NCBI RefSeq assembly: GCF_900112975.1
Contig: NZ_FONQ01000021.1
Span: 1-54,090 of the forward strand
From: Flavobacterium xueshanense
GTDB lineage: Bacteria; Bacteroidota; Bacteroidia; Flavobacteriales; Flavobacteriaceae
DNA length: 54,090 nt
Reading direction: 5' to 3'
This document shows positions 42,327-51,420 of the stretch, in pieces. The translations under genes and the position numbers were made by a program. The notes beneath the pieces were generated by a model. The model was given only the letters and a program-made list of their open reading frames with translations. It did not search any database and had not been told where the DNA came from. Every line of letters begins with the position of its first letter. Position 1 is the first letter of the stretch.

Positions 42327-45300
42327 TTATCTTATTTGTTCTTTATCAATCCAATCAAACGCTCTTACTTTTTTCTTAGTCACTTTGTCATTAAGTCCTT
42401 TTACTTCCTTGATGGCATTACCAAATTTATTGTAGTTCACCAAAACCCCTTCATCTAAATCAATGTTGATTCGGTCTGTCGCCATTGGATATAAAATATC
42501 ACGTTCGTATTCTTTGAGTTCCAGTAATGCCAGTTTGAGTTTTTCTGTCTCTTTGATGGCTTTAGTTTGCTCTATAGAGGTTCCAGATACAGTTAAATGG
42601 GCTAGATGTTCCAAGTGAGTATTTAGTTTTTCTCGGTACTGGATTAAATAACTATTTAGAATTTTGTTCAATGTATCTGGTGTGTAACGGTGCATGTAAA
42701 TCATTACATTAAAAGCTCCTTTTGGTGAAGAGAACATCCAGTAGATAGGTCTTTTCTTGTAGCGTTTGATGTGGTCATTATAAAAATCTTTCACAAAGTA
42801 TTTACGAACATCTTTACCCAAACATTCCTCTACAAATGCCAAGTTTTTATCAAAGTTTTCTTTACCAAAACTCGCTTTCAAGAACGCATAAAAACGTCCT
42901 GTAATATCATCCTCGAACCATTCGTCATCCAGAACTGGAATAATATTGTCTTCGTCTGGGGTGAAGCTTAGTTCGTCCTCAGATAATTCAACTTTAGCTA
43001 AATAATCTTCTAGAGTTTCTCCTTGATTGGCAAGAATTAAACCTTCCTTATCTAGTGAGTAACGACCAAACATACAACCCACTGCATAACTCATGAACTG
43101 AGCAAAAACTTCGGTTTGTTTAAAAACTAATTGACCATTTTTAATAATAGTTTCTTCTTTAAGAATAGTTATTTCTTCTAATGGAACCTCGGGTTTTAAT
43201 TCATCCTCCAAACCATATATTTCAATGAATTGTCTGTTTAGTTCTTCTTCATTTTCATGAAGTTGAAAGAATTTGTTATTCCAGTATTGTTTGAATAAGT
43301 CATAAATTTCTCCAAGGTCTTGGCCTGTTATCCTAATTAGTTCACTTTTATTGAAATCCCAAGATGTTTCTCTTGAATCCCATTCTTGTTTTGAAAATAG
43401 TTTTATTTCTTTTACTTTATTTTTAATTATTTCTTTAAATGCTATGTTTTGTATTAGTGGTAAATTTTTCACATCCGAACCTTGGATATTCAAAGTTGGA
43501 TTTATTGTGGAAATAAATTTTTCAGCAACACAGCTGTTCAAGAACCCTAACAAATAATCTAAATCCTCAATGTTTTTTGGAAAACATGAGGACCCAGCCA
43601 CATCAAATATTGCACCTTCACGAGCCCACCTTACATTAAATTTATTTGAGCTAATAAATGACCAAGTTATTCCTTCCTTTAAACAGTAATTTAAACTTAC
43701 GATATACCTTGAATAACCTTTACCTTTATTTCTGAAATTTGAATAATCTTTGACTTCTTTCCCGTTGTTTTCCCAATTTAGACAATACTCTTCATTTCCA
43801 GCCCATTTTCTGAAATTCCCACCTTTTCTATAAGGTACCCACTTTAGAGTTGCATCTAAATTTGATTCATTTAATAGTTTGTTGTCAAATTTTTCATCTA
43901 TTATTTCAAACCAATTTCGAAGAAATCGATTATTATCTCCTGTATTTTGTCCAATTTTTGTTTCTGAATAATTACTAAATGTTTTATTTTTTTCATATAT
44001 ATCAAATAATTTTTCAGTTGCCCAATATCCAATTGGAGTTCCTGGGATTTTATTGAAATCTATCTGGTTAGCAGAATAAGATATTTGCAAACCATTTTCA
44101 TCAACTAATTCATCAACAGAAGTTATCCCATCTCCTTCTCGATATTTATCAAAATTTATTTTTGTTGATGAGTCATCTTTAGCTTTTAAGAAGATTTGTT
44201 GAATATCTTCTGGATACAAATGTTGGAAATTTCGTTTATGAAGTTTAAAATATCTAGAATATACGTCAAGTTGCTGGTTTTGAATTATAAATGCAGTTGA
44301 ACCCCAATCAACTCCAAAAATACCTCTCCCCATGTGAAGTAAAGAGTCAATATGTTTTTCTTTGATTAATTTCTTCCTTAATTTTTCAAAGGAAGAAAGG
44401 AACAACCATGAAGGAAGATTTATCATGCCTAAAATTCCTTTTGGTAAAAGCATGTTCCAACCAGCTTCCATGAAACAAGTCATCAAATCGGCTTTACTAT
44501 CGGGATAATTAGCTTTAACATAATCACCAAGAACTTTGTTCATGTTACCACCACCCATGTAAGGTGGATTATCTACGATACAATAGTATTTATTACTTAA
44601 AAACAGTAATTGTTCTAGAGTGATTTTTAGTTCCTCTAGCTGGTATTTTAGAAACGCATCACCAGTATTTACTTTACTTTTTATTTTGTCTAATGCATGT
44701 TGTAAGTCACTTTTTGAAGCAAGCGGAATTATCAACGAACCAAAGTTGGTGGCCTGTTGCATGGTTAACAAATCGTGATTCAATTCCTTAGAAAGTTTAA
44801 ATCCAATTTGGATAAAAGCTTCGTTTATTTCTTCACTTGTTAAAACAAGGTCTTTATAACAAAGAATGTTTGGGTCCACATCTTTTCTAAAGAATCTACG
44901 GTTATAACTTCTTGCTTTCATCATCAATGCCATTCCAGCTAATTGTGAGGCACGTTCATCTATTTCAAAACCAAATAAATTCTTAGTTATAATTAATTCT
45001 GGGATTTCGTTTGGGTTGTATCCTTCTTCTTCATAGATTTTGGCTAACAATTCAAAACCGTATACCAGTATGTGTCCGCTTCCACAAGCTTGGTCTAATA
45101 GTGTAATCTCCTCAACAGAATTTATTTTTAAAAACTCTTCACTCGTTACTGATGGAGATTCAATAAAATAAGGCATGTATTCCCGTAACTTGGAGTTGGG
45201 TTTGTTTTGCAACCATAATTTACCAACTGTATTTTGCACCATATATTCCACAATCCATCGTGGTGTAAATAATTGCGTTGCTGCTGGAATATCTTCTTTT

Positions 45301-45959
45301 TTCACAGCACCTTTTGAGGCAAATACTTCATCTTTTTTTTCAGATATATAGAATTGATATAACCATCCGATAACTTCTACTTCAGCACAATCTTCAATAC
45401 TCATTCCATCACGAATATCTTGAACAATAGATAGTTCTGAGGTAAGGTCATCTGGAAGCAATAGTTCTGTGTAATCGTTGATACGTTCAAACAGGAATGG
45501 AAGCACTTTGTTGAGATGGTTGCAAGCTCCAATCAACAATTCCTTATATGCTTCATTTTGTGCGTTTGCACTTGGTATTTTACCATCCAACAAGTCAAAG
45601 ATTTTCTTGTTCTTTACTGCAAGTGCTTCTGGAATATTACCTTGTTTGGCCTCATCTAATAATTCGGGAAGCGTATATCCGTTCTTTGGTGTCAACACAC
45701 GAATACCAATGGGTTGGTAATCGTTCGCATCCATGAAGCGTAACGCCATAAAACGGTTGAACCAAGTATATGTTACTTTGTCTATTACTTGTTCCTTAGA
45801 AGTGCTCTGAATGGCTTCTTTAAGTTTGTTTATCTGGTCAGCTTTCTCACGAAGTTCTGGAGTATCAGTATTTAGAACATATTCTAATTTAGAACTTACT
45901 TGCTCAATTAACTTTCTACGGGCTTCTTGAGCGAATTTTTTTAGTGCATTGGTATTCAT
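42327..45959 (-). CDS. pglX: BREX adenine methyltransferase PglX (BrxX)
   Basis: The 1210-residue protein is the N6-adenine methyltransferase that marks host DNA and sets the BREX recognition sequence. The SAM-binding motif is LLDQACGSGHILVYGFELLAKIYEEEGY (about 289-316) and the catalytic loop is VDNPPYMGGGNMN (NPPY at about 463-466). The N-terminal half, with EKADQINKLKEAIQST and TWFNRFMALRFMDANDYQP, is typical of the PglX family. The target-recognition region after residue 600 is the part expected to vary. Length is normal. It starts 2 nt after the stop of the 165-aa gene. Confidence 0.96.
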   Translation of the reverse strand: MNTNALKKFAQEARRKLIEQVSSKLEYVLNTDTPELREKADQINKLKEAIQSTSKEQVIDKVTYTWFNRFMALRFMDANDYQPIGIRVLTPKNGYTLPELLDEAKQGNIPEALAVKNKKIFDLLDGKIPSANAQNEAYKELLIGACNHLNKVLPFLFERINDYTELLLPDDLTSELSIVQDIRDGMSIEDCAEVEVIGWLYQFYISEKKDEVFASKGAVKKEDIPAATQLFTPRWIVEYMVQNTVGKLWLQNKPNSKLREYMPYFIESPSVTSEEFLKINSVEEITLLDQACGSGHILVYGFELLAKIYEEEGYNPNEIPELIITKNLFGFEIDERASQLAGMALMMKARSYNRRFFRKDVDPNILCYKDLVLTSEEINEAFIQIGFKLSKELNHDLLTMQQATNFGSLIIPLASKSDLQHALDKIKSKVNTGDAFLKYQLEELKITLEQLLFLSNKYYCIVDNPPYMGGGNMNKVLGDYVKANYPDSKADLMTCFMEAGWNMLLPKGILGMINLPSWLFLSSFEKLRKKLIKEKHIDSLLHMGRGIFGVDWGSTAFIIQNQQLDVYSRYFKLHKRNFQHLYPEDIQQIFLKAKDDSSTKINFDKYREGDGITSVDELVDENGLQISYSANQIDFNKIPGTPIGYWATEKLFDIYEKNKTFSNYSETKIGQNTGDNNRFLRNWFEIIDEKFDNKLLNESNLDATLKWVPYRKGGNFRKWAGNEEYCLNWENNGKEVKDYSNFRNKGKGYSRYIVSLNYCLKEGITWSFISSNKFNVRWAREGAIFDVAGSSCFPKNIEDLDYLLGFLNSCVAEKFISTINPTLNIQGSDVKNLPLIQNIAFKEIIKNKVKEIKLFSKQEWDSRETSWDFNKSELIRITGQDLGEIYDLFKQYWNNKFFQLHENEEELNRQFIEIYGLEDELKPEVPLEEITILKEETIIKNGQLVFKQTEVFAQFMSYAVGCMFGRYSLDKEGLILANQGETLEDYLAKVELSEDELSFTPDEDNIIPVLDDEWFEDDITGRFYAFLKASFGKENFDKNLAFVEECLGKDVRKYFVKDFYNDHIKRYKKRPIYWMFSSPKGAFNVMIYMHRYTPDTLNKILNSYLIQYREKLNTHLEHLAHLTVSGTSIEQTKAIKETEKLKLALLELKEYERDILYPMATDRINIDLDEGVLVNYNKFGNAIKEVKGLNDKVTKKKVRAFDWIDKEQIR

Positions 45960-45961
45960 AT

Positions 45962-46459
45962 TTATTTCCAGATAGATTTTAATTTTATTTTATTAGCAAT
46001 CAAAAAGATATCATTTGCTATTTTTTGAAGTCTAATTTCTTCCCATGGTTTAATCTTGTTCTTTGAACTTACTGTAAATTCGGCTATAATTTCAGTGATG
46101 GTTATGCTATGAAATGTAAACTGAAGATTATAAATAAAAATGTAAGCACAATTGTTTTCTTCTGGATTTATCCAAAAATCATCAACTAAATTTTCGTTTT
46201 GAATTAAAAAATCAATCAATCTGGTGACATTAAGTTTGATACCTCCGTAATGAATGATTTTTTTATTCGATTTATCTTTTATCGAAGCGTTAAGTAGATT
46301 TAAACTTGCAATTAATAAAAAACAGTCTTCCTTAGTTTTTATTTTTAAATTTCTATTTTTCCAAGCAATTTCAATATTCTCAACAGTACTAATTTGCTTT
46401 TCTAATAAACTGTTCGCTACATTTTTTTTATTTTCTAACTCCTTAAGTAATAATTCCAT
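45962..46459 (-). CDS. Hypothetical protein between brxC and pglX (165 aa)
   Basis: I do not recognise it. It is a helix-rich N-terminal half (MELLLKELENKKNVANSLLEKQIS) followed by a beta region (IIHYGGIKLNVTRLIDFLIQ, CAYIFIYNLQFTFHSITITEII). It is soluble. The start is 9 nt from brxC's stop and its stop is 2 nt before pglX, so it is inside the operon. It could adjust PglX or BrxC, but this is only inferred from position. Confidence 0.6.
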   Translation of the reverse strand: MELLLKELENKKNVANSLLEKQISTVENIEIAWKNRNLKIKTKEDCFLLIASLNLLNASIKDKSNKKIIHYGGIKLNVTRLIDFLIQNENLVDDFWINPEENNCAYIFIYNLQFTFHSITITEIIAEFTVSSKNKIKPWEEIRLQKIANDIFLIANKIKLKSIWK

Positions 46460-46468
46460 TGTTGATAG

Positions 46469-49400
46469 TTATAAGGAGATTCTTCTGGTTTCTTTAATTT
46501 GTTCTAAAAAAGATTTTCGCAAGGCTTCTACATATTCATTGACATCAGCTTCAGTACGTAATTCTGATTTGGTAAAATTCACCTTGATAGAAGTTCTGCT
46601 GATGTAATGTGGTGTTGGTTCACTTACTTTGTCTTCATCGGGCTCTCCATTAGGTATAGCGACAACTGGAATAATTAAACGCATCATCTCGTTCAGTTGT
46701 TTGGTAAGTAGATTGTCTAATATTTTAGCCCTTACATCTCGAATTACCGCAATATAGCGTTGGCCTTGTAGTTTGGTTATTTCCTCTTGAAAAGGACGAA
46801 TTATTTTATTTTGATTTGAATTCTCCAGCTCATTAAATTCTTCTTTGCTTTTTATATCGTCAATAGCTTTTTCAATAGCAGTTATGGATTTCAGTTTCTC
46901 CTCGTCAATTCTAGCCAGTACTTTTTTGGTTAATTCATCCTGTGCTGATTTAGCCTCTTTGATTTGGTTGCCTTGATAGGGCTTAGAATTTTCTAACAAT
47001 GCTTTTAAAATTCCAAATTCCTCCCCATCAACATAATCTATGTTGGAAACATCACTATTAACAAAAGAACGAATTGATTCATAAATTTTAACTTGGTCCC
47101 CATTCATGAAGCGTTTAATAGGGTCAATTAAATTCTCCTTGATATCCAATAAAGCATCTTCAAAATCCTTTAAGTTGGTCAAGAAATACCCATATTCTTT
47201 ATTACTCAAGCGGTCTAACGTTTCGCTAAATTCTTGTAAGTTTTTAAGAAAAGGGAATTGGCTTTTTCTAACTAAAAGCTGTCCCACTTCTTGATTCATT
47301 TGCTTAATCTTATTCTTGAATGCAGTTGCAACTTCCTTGGCATCATTTAAAGAACAGCTTTCGTCAAAAGCCTCAGAATACACTTGTTTTAAATCTTTTA
47401 CTAATTTTGGGTCAATAATAGTTTGTGGTTCTACTAAAGTGGTTCCATGATTGGCCGAATTCAATAATGCATTAAGAACGTTATTGTCTTCTAATATGTT
47501 TGAGCCCGCTTTGAGTTCTATTTTTCCTCGCTTGTATAATTTAGCCACAACGGTCCAGATGGCATTGGGATACCAACCATATGGTCTTCTGGAGAAATGG
47601 TTTTTTATATCATTTAATGACGTTCTATCTGATTGTTTTTTTCTTCGGTTGATTAGTGTCAATATTTCCGATTCAGCTTCCGAAATGGTTTCATCATCAG
47701 CACCAAATAAATCGTCTTGTGGAGTCTTAATCGTTATTTTTATAGTGTCTTCGCTGTATTGAATAGCACCAATCATTCGTAAACTTGAATATACGGATTT
47801 AATCAAATTCTGGAAACCGTTTATCACATGAGTTTTCCCATCCGTAGTTTGGCTCATTTCCTGTTTAGCTCCATTTAAAAATACCGATGCAGAATACAAT
47901 CCCTTATTGGCCATCATCACCAAATTTCTTCTTCGCTCTACATTCAGTTGACTTTTTTCTTGAAGGATTCGTTTTACTTCAACACGATTTGATGTAGATT
48001 GGTTTTGTTTTACATATTTATCAGTTCTAAGATACATTCTTAAATCCCTCATAAATAAAGCATCCGATGGCATTAATAATTTCATGCTGGAACTCCCCAT
48101 AGTTTGTGACTGAATAAACAATTCATTCCCATGGTCATGAAAGTTCTCTGTAATGATTTCTATTTCCAGTTCTTTTTCTCGTCCAAGTGCAATCCCGTCA
48201 ATTTTGCTGGTAAACTCGTAATCCTGTTTGTTTTCAAGATTTTTTATTTTATTGTCACGAATGATTTCATCAAAAAGTAAGTCTTTCAGTAATTGCGTAA
48301 TATTTTGGTCGTCTAAATCAGTGGCTTTGATTTCTTGTTCAACATCCTTTTCGTCATCCGTCAAGAATTCATAAACCTCACCATTACGTTGCACATAACT
48401 TTGAAGCTCCAAAAGATTTAAGGCTTCATCAATATGCTTTTCATGTACTTTTAAGTCAACGTTGACATCATCTATCATCAACACCGAAATGTTTCTTTTG
48501 TTAGTTTTAAAATTGCCATAATACTTCACCAAGAACAATGTTTTTAAAACCTTCTTTGCAAAATTATTGTCTAAGTTACGTTCTGCTAGTATAATGGAAC
48601 TTTGGATTTCGCCACGTAATTCGTTACGAATACCATCAAACATCATATCAAAACTTACAATAGCGGTGTCCTTTTTTTGTTCTATGTTTTGAATAACTTG
48701 TTGAAAAACCCCTAACATAGACCTTTCTCCTACAGAAGCATGCTTTCCTTGAAAAGCATTATGCGTAGAAAGTGCTCTACGACATTGCTGGAATAAGTCA
48801 AACTGGTAAGGAGCAAACGGATATTTATTAGCAAAATCAGTATCACTTTTATATCCTTTAAATTGGACACCAGCATCCGAAAAACTTAAAAGTGTTTCTA
48901 GATGAGCTTTGTCTTTCTTATAGGTTGAAACCAAATGTTTTTGTGCAACTTCATCTTTTTTCAATAATCTTTTCTCAATTACCTCGTCTACATTAGCAGA
49001 AGTAAGTGGGATTTTAATACTGAATCGAGCTTGGATTCTGGAAAAGTCATTTTGTTGGCTTTTGTTCATGTCACCTACAACCTTTTCCATGTCTTCTTGA
49101 GAAGTAACTAGTATCCAAGAATGTCCTTTGGTTCTGGTAGCTAAAGTTTCAGCTACCGTCTGAAGGTTTAACATTAATTTGGTGTTGTCACTAATATACT
49201 GGCCCACTTCATCGACAAAGAAATTCAATCTGAAACCAGCTGGTTTCATTTTAATGTAATCATGCACTTTCTCGCAAAAATCTTCAATAGACTGTTTTTG
49301 TCTGTCTTCTATATCATCTAGGATAGTTTCGTACTTAGCAGCATCAGTATTATTCATTTCACCTAAGGCAGAAGCTACATCTTCAGTCACTAACGGGTCA

Positions 49401-49987
49401 AAATAATCACTACGTGCTTCTTCCCATGTTAGTCTGTTTTTCTCTTTGAACTTGGTTTTAAATTCCCCATATTTTCCTTGTTTATCAAGCCACATTTCGA
49501 ACTCGGCAACGTGTGGTTGAAAACCATAGTATCCTAAATGGTCAAAGAACACTTTATAAAAAACGGATAAAATAGCATTCTCATCAGCCTTACTTGTTAT
49601 CTGGGCCTGTTGGTCAATGTTGAACAATATGGATTCAGACGGGATTCTGGTAGCCGATATTACGTCACCTTTAAGCATCGCATCTTCTTCGATTTTTTCA
49701 GCAAACAACTCACCACTTTTATATCCATCGAATTCCTTATTTTCCATTACATAAGATAAAATCTTTAGTAGGTGCGATTTACCAGAACCGAAAAAACCAG
49801 AAATCCAGACACCGTTGGCACTACCATAGTTGTTGTAGGCATGGAAAAAATCTCTAATTTTCTTAGAGATTTCTTTGGTTACTACATATTCTGCAACTTC
49901 ATCTGAAATGTGGTCACGGTCATCAGCTTTTATAACCGTTTCGATATTTCTATTTATATCTTTTTCAAAAAAATCTTTAATTATCAT
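46469..49987 (-). CDS. brxC: BREX ATPase BrxC (PglY)
   Basis: A 1172-residue P-loop ATPase of the BREX core. Walker A is GFFGSGKS (64-71, WISGFFGSGKSHLLK). The following helicase-like core contains FRLNFFVDEVGQYISDN (Walker B region) and WILVTSQEDMEKVVGDMNKSQQNDFSRIQARFSIKIPL. Long coiled-coil stretches occupy about 870-1090. BrxC works with PglZ and PglX in both methylation and exclusion. It overlaps brxB by 4 nt (ATGA), indicating coupling. Length is normal for type 1 systems. Confidence 0.96.
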   Translation of the reverse strand: MIIKDFFEKDINRNIETVIKADDRDHISDEVAEYVVTKEISKKIRDFFHAYNNYGSANGVWISGFFGSGKSHLLKILSYVMENKEFDGYKSGELFAEKIEEDAMLKGDVISATRIPSESILFNIDQQAQITSKADENAILSVFYKVFFDHLGYYGFQPHVAEFEMWLDKQGKYGEFKTKFKEKNRLTWEEARSDYFDPLVTEDVASALGEMNNTDAAKYETILDDIEDRQKQSIEDFCEKVHDYIKMKPAGFRLNFFVDEVGQYISDNTKLMLNLQTVAETLATRTKGHSWILVTSQEDMEKVVGDMNKSQQNDFSRIQARFSIKIPLTSANVDEVIEKRLLKKDEVAQKHLVSTYKKDKAHLETLLSFSDAGVQFKGYKSDTDFANKYPFAPYQFDLFQQCRRALSTHNAFQGKHASVGERSMLGVFQQVIQNIEQKKDTAIVSFDMMFDGIRNELRGEIQSSIILAERNLDNNFAKKVLKTLFLVKYYGNFKTNKRNISVLMIDDVNVDLKVHEKHIDEALNLLELQSYVQRNGEVYEFLTDDEKDVEQEIKATDLDDQNITQLLKDLLFDEIIRDNKIKNLENKQDYEFTSKIDGIALGREKELEIEIITENFHDHGNELFIQSQTMGSSSMKLLMPSDALFMRDLRMYLRTDKYVKQNQSTSNRVEVKRILQEKSQLNVERRRNLVMMANKGLYSASVFLNGAKQEMSQTTDGKTHVINGFQNLIKSVYSSLRMIGAIQYSEDTIKITIKTPQDDLFGADDETISEAESEILTLINRRKKQSDRTSLNDIKNHFSRRPYGWYPNAIWTVVAKLYKRGKIELKAGSNILEDNNVLNALLNSANHGTTLVEPQTIIDPKLVKDLKQVYSEAFDESCSLNDAKEVATAFKNKIKQMNQEVGQLLVRKSQFPFLKNLQEFSETLDRLSNKEYGYFLTNLKDFEDALLDIKENLIDPIKRFMNGDQVKIYESIRSFVNSDVSNIDYVDGEEFGILKALLENSKPYQGNQIKEAKSAQDELTKKVLARIDEEKLKSITAIEKAIDDIKSKEEFNELENSNQNKIIRPFQEEITKLQGQRYIAVIRDVRAKILDNLLTKQLNEMMRLIIPVVAIPNGEPDEDKVSEPTPHYISRTSIKVNFTKSELRTEADVNEYVEALRKSFLEQIKETRRISL

Positions 49988-50568
49988 CCTTTTGCTTCTA
50001 TTTTTTCAATGTTAAACGCTCTGTAATAATTGTCATCCTTTAATAATCCAAATAGATTTAAAGTATGGCCGTTATAATCACCAGGGAAAAATGTTACGGT
50101 TGGTGCTTCTTTTGCAATGTTCTGAAGGTTATTCAAAATATTGTGAGAACGAATATAGGGAAATACCTTACCAATACCTGTTAAAAAGTAAACTTTTGCA
50201 TTAGCTGTATCAATTTTCTCTTTAATTTTTGGCATTAATACTTGATGGATGTTCAACGTAGATTGAAGTGCTCTCAAAAATTTTTCTTTCGACTTCACTT
50301 TTTCTACTTGAAACATTCGTTCCATTCCGCCTTTATCCTCTAAAATTTCACAGACAATGTCGTACAGGTTTATCTCTAAAACGTGTATTCCAGATGACTC
50401 AAGTTTATTTATTAAAAGCTTTATACTTTCATTAACCTTTAATTCTTGTTTGGCATTATAAGCTGAAATAAAGAACGGTATTTCTCCACCCAACGCTTCT
50501 TTGTTCAAGAAGCTATTAGAGGATATAACGTTATATAGATGTGTGAATTTAGTAGTAATGTCTTCCAT
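49984..50568 (-). CDS. brxB: BREX protein BrxB (DUF1788)
   Basis: The 194-residue protein is of the DUF1788 family. Characteristic segments are GGEIPFFISAYNAKQELKVNESIKLLINKLESSGIHVLEINLYDIVCEIL (residues 24-75) and AKVYFLTGIGKVFPYIRSHNILNNL (about 132-156), ending VTFFPGDYNGHTLNLFGLLKDDNYYRAFNI. BrxB is a core component of unknown biochemical activity. It starts 2 nt after brxA and overlaps brxC. Confident by family and place in the operon. Confidence 0.95.
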   Translation of the reverse strand: MEDITTKFTHLYNVISSNSFLNKEALGGEIPFFISAYNAKQELKVNESIKLLINKLESSGIHVLEINLYDIVCEILEDKGGMERMFQVEKVKSKEKFLRALQSTLNIHQVLMPKIKEKIDTANAKVYFLTGIGKVFPYIRSHNILNNLQNIAKEAPTVTFFPGDYNGHTLNLFGLLKDDNYYRAFNIEKIEAKG

Positions 50569-50570
50569 AG

Positions 50571-51173
50571 TTATTTTCTCATTGTTGTAATGTCCATATC
50601 ACTTATAAATAAAACTTTTAGCCAGTTGGGGTTGTCTGAAACAATTGCATCAGTCACCTTTCTATCAATAATTTGCGGTTGAATGACTTTAGATTTGATT
50701 GAATCAATAATACCAGCTTGTTCTAAAATTTTAAAAGTTACTTGTTTTATTTTCTTCTGGGTTATATCGGTAAGGCTATCCATTTCTGGATGTAAGTCTA
50801 ATTTTCTTCTATAAAACGAAATATAATCACCCTCTGTTATCTGATAATCAAACACAAGTATCTTTTCTCTGAGCACTTCAACTACAAAGTCCCTAATAAA
50901 TAAATACGTTTTGCAGATAGACAAAAAAGCAATCTGTTTTTGAGATAAAAAGTCCCCATTTACAAGAATATCAGTTTGTCTGGGTGTGAGATTAGAAATT
51001 CTTTTCTCAAATTCCGACAGCATCTTTCTTCCAGTTTTAGAATTACCACCACCTAGTTCATTAATGTAGTCAATCTCTCTTTTTTCGGTAATCGCAATCG
51101 CAACCAATATCATCTTATTAAGCCTTAGTGATGAGGTCGTGAAAGAAAAACTATATTTTTCGGTCTCTATCAT
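50571..51173 (-). CDS. brxA: BREX protein BrxA (DUF1819)
   Basis: The 200-residue protein is of the DUF1819 family. YSFSFTTSSLRLNKM is the usual start, followed by REIDYINELGGGNSKTGRKMLSEFEKRISNLTPRQTDIL. The long helical middle contains FLSICKTYLFIRDFVVEVLREKI. The C-terminus ends with the WLKVLFISDMDI segment. BrxA is a small DNA-binding core protein of type 1 BREX. It is the first core gene, directly after the 58-residue Xre-like regulator gene, 4 nt away. Confidence 0.95.
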   Translation of the reverse strand: MIETEKYSFSFTTSSLRLNKMILVAIAITEKREIDYINELGGGNSKTGRKMLSEFEKRISNLTPRQTDILVNGDFLSQKQIAFLSICKTYLFIRDFVVEVLREKILVFDYQITEGDYISFYRRKLDLHPEMDSLTDITQKKIKQVTFKILEQAGIIDSIKSKVIQPQIIDRKVTDAIVSDNPNWLKVLFISDMDITTMRK

Positions 51174-51177
51174 AAAT

Positions 51178-51354
51178 TTAATTTGACAATTCTTTAATAG
51201 GTATATTTAGTACTTCACTAAGTTTTAATAAGTGTTTTTGACTAGGTATGCTTTTTTCTTTCACCCAATTACTAACCGTCACTTCGCTCACGCCTAACTT
51301 TAAAGCCAGCCATTTTTGTTTTATTCCTTTGGATTTTATTAGTTCTTTTAGCAT
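51178..51354 (-). CDS. Small Xre/Cro-type regulator leading the BREX operon
   Basis: A 58-residue HTH protein encoded on the minus strand from ATG 51354 (a GTG at 51357 is an alternative) to TAA 51178-51180. It is almost nothing but an HTH_3 domain: LIKSKGIKQKWLALKLGVSEVTVSNWVKEKSIPSQKHLLKLSEVLN, with recognition helix SEVTVSNWVKEKS. It ends 4 nt before brxA, so it is very probably the first gene of the BREX transcript and an autoregulator. Small Xre regulators commonly lead defence operons. Confidence 0.85.
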   Translation of the reverse strand: MLKELIKSKGIKQKWLALKLGVSEVTVSNWVKEKSIPSQKHLLKLSEVLNIPIKELSN

Positions 51355-51390
51355 CACCAGTTTAAAAAAAATTAAAGTTTCCCTTCGGTA

Positions 51391-51420
51391 TAAATTTAGT
51401 ACATTATTTTAGATTCCAAA
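51391..51420 (-). promoter_or_regulatory. Candidate promoter of the BREX operon
   Basis: On the minus strand TTTG (51420-51417) is followed after 18 bp by TAAATTTA (51398-51391), matching -33 TTTG and seven of eight bases of TAnnTTTG. The start codon of the small Xre regulator lies about 37 nt further. The palindromic TAAATTTA within the box could also be an operator. Confidence 0.4.
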
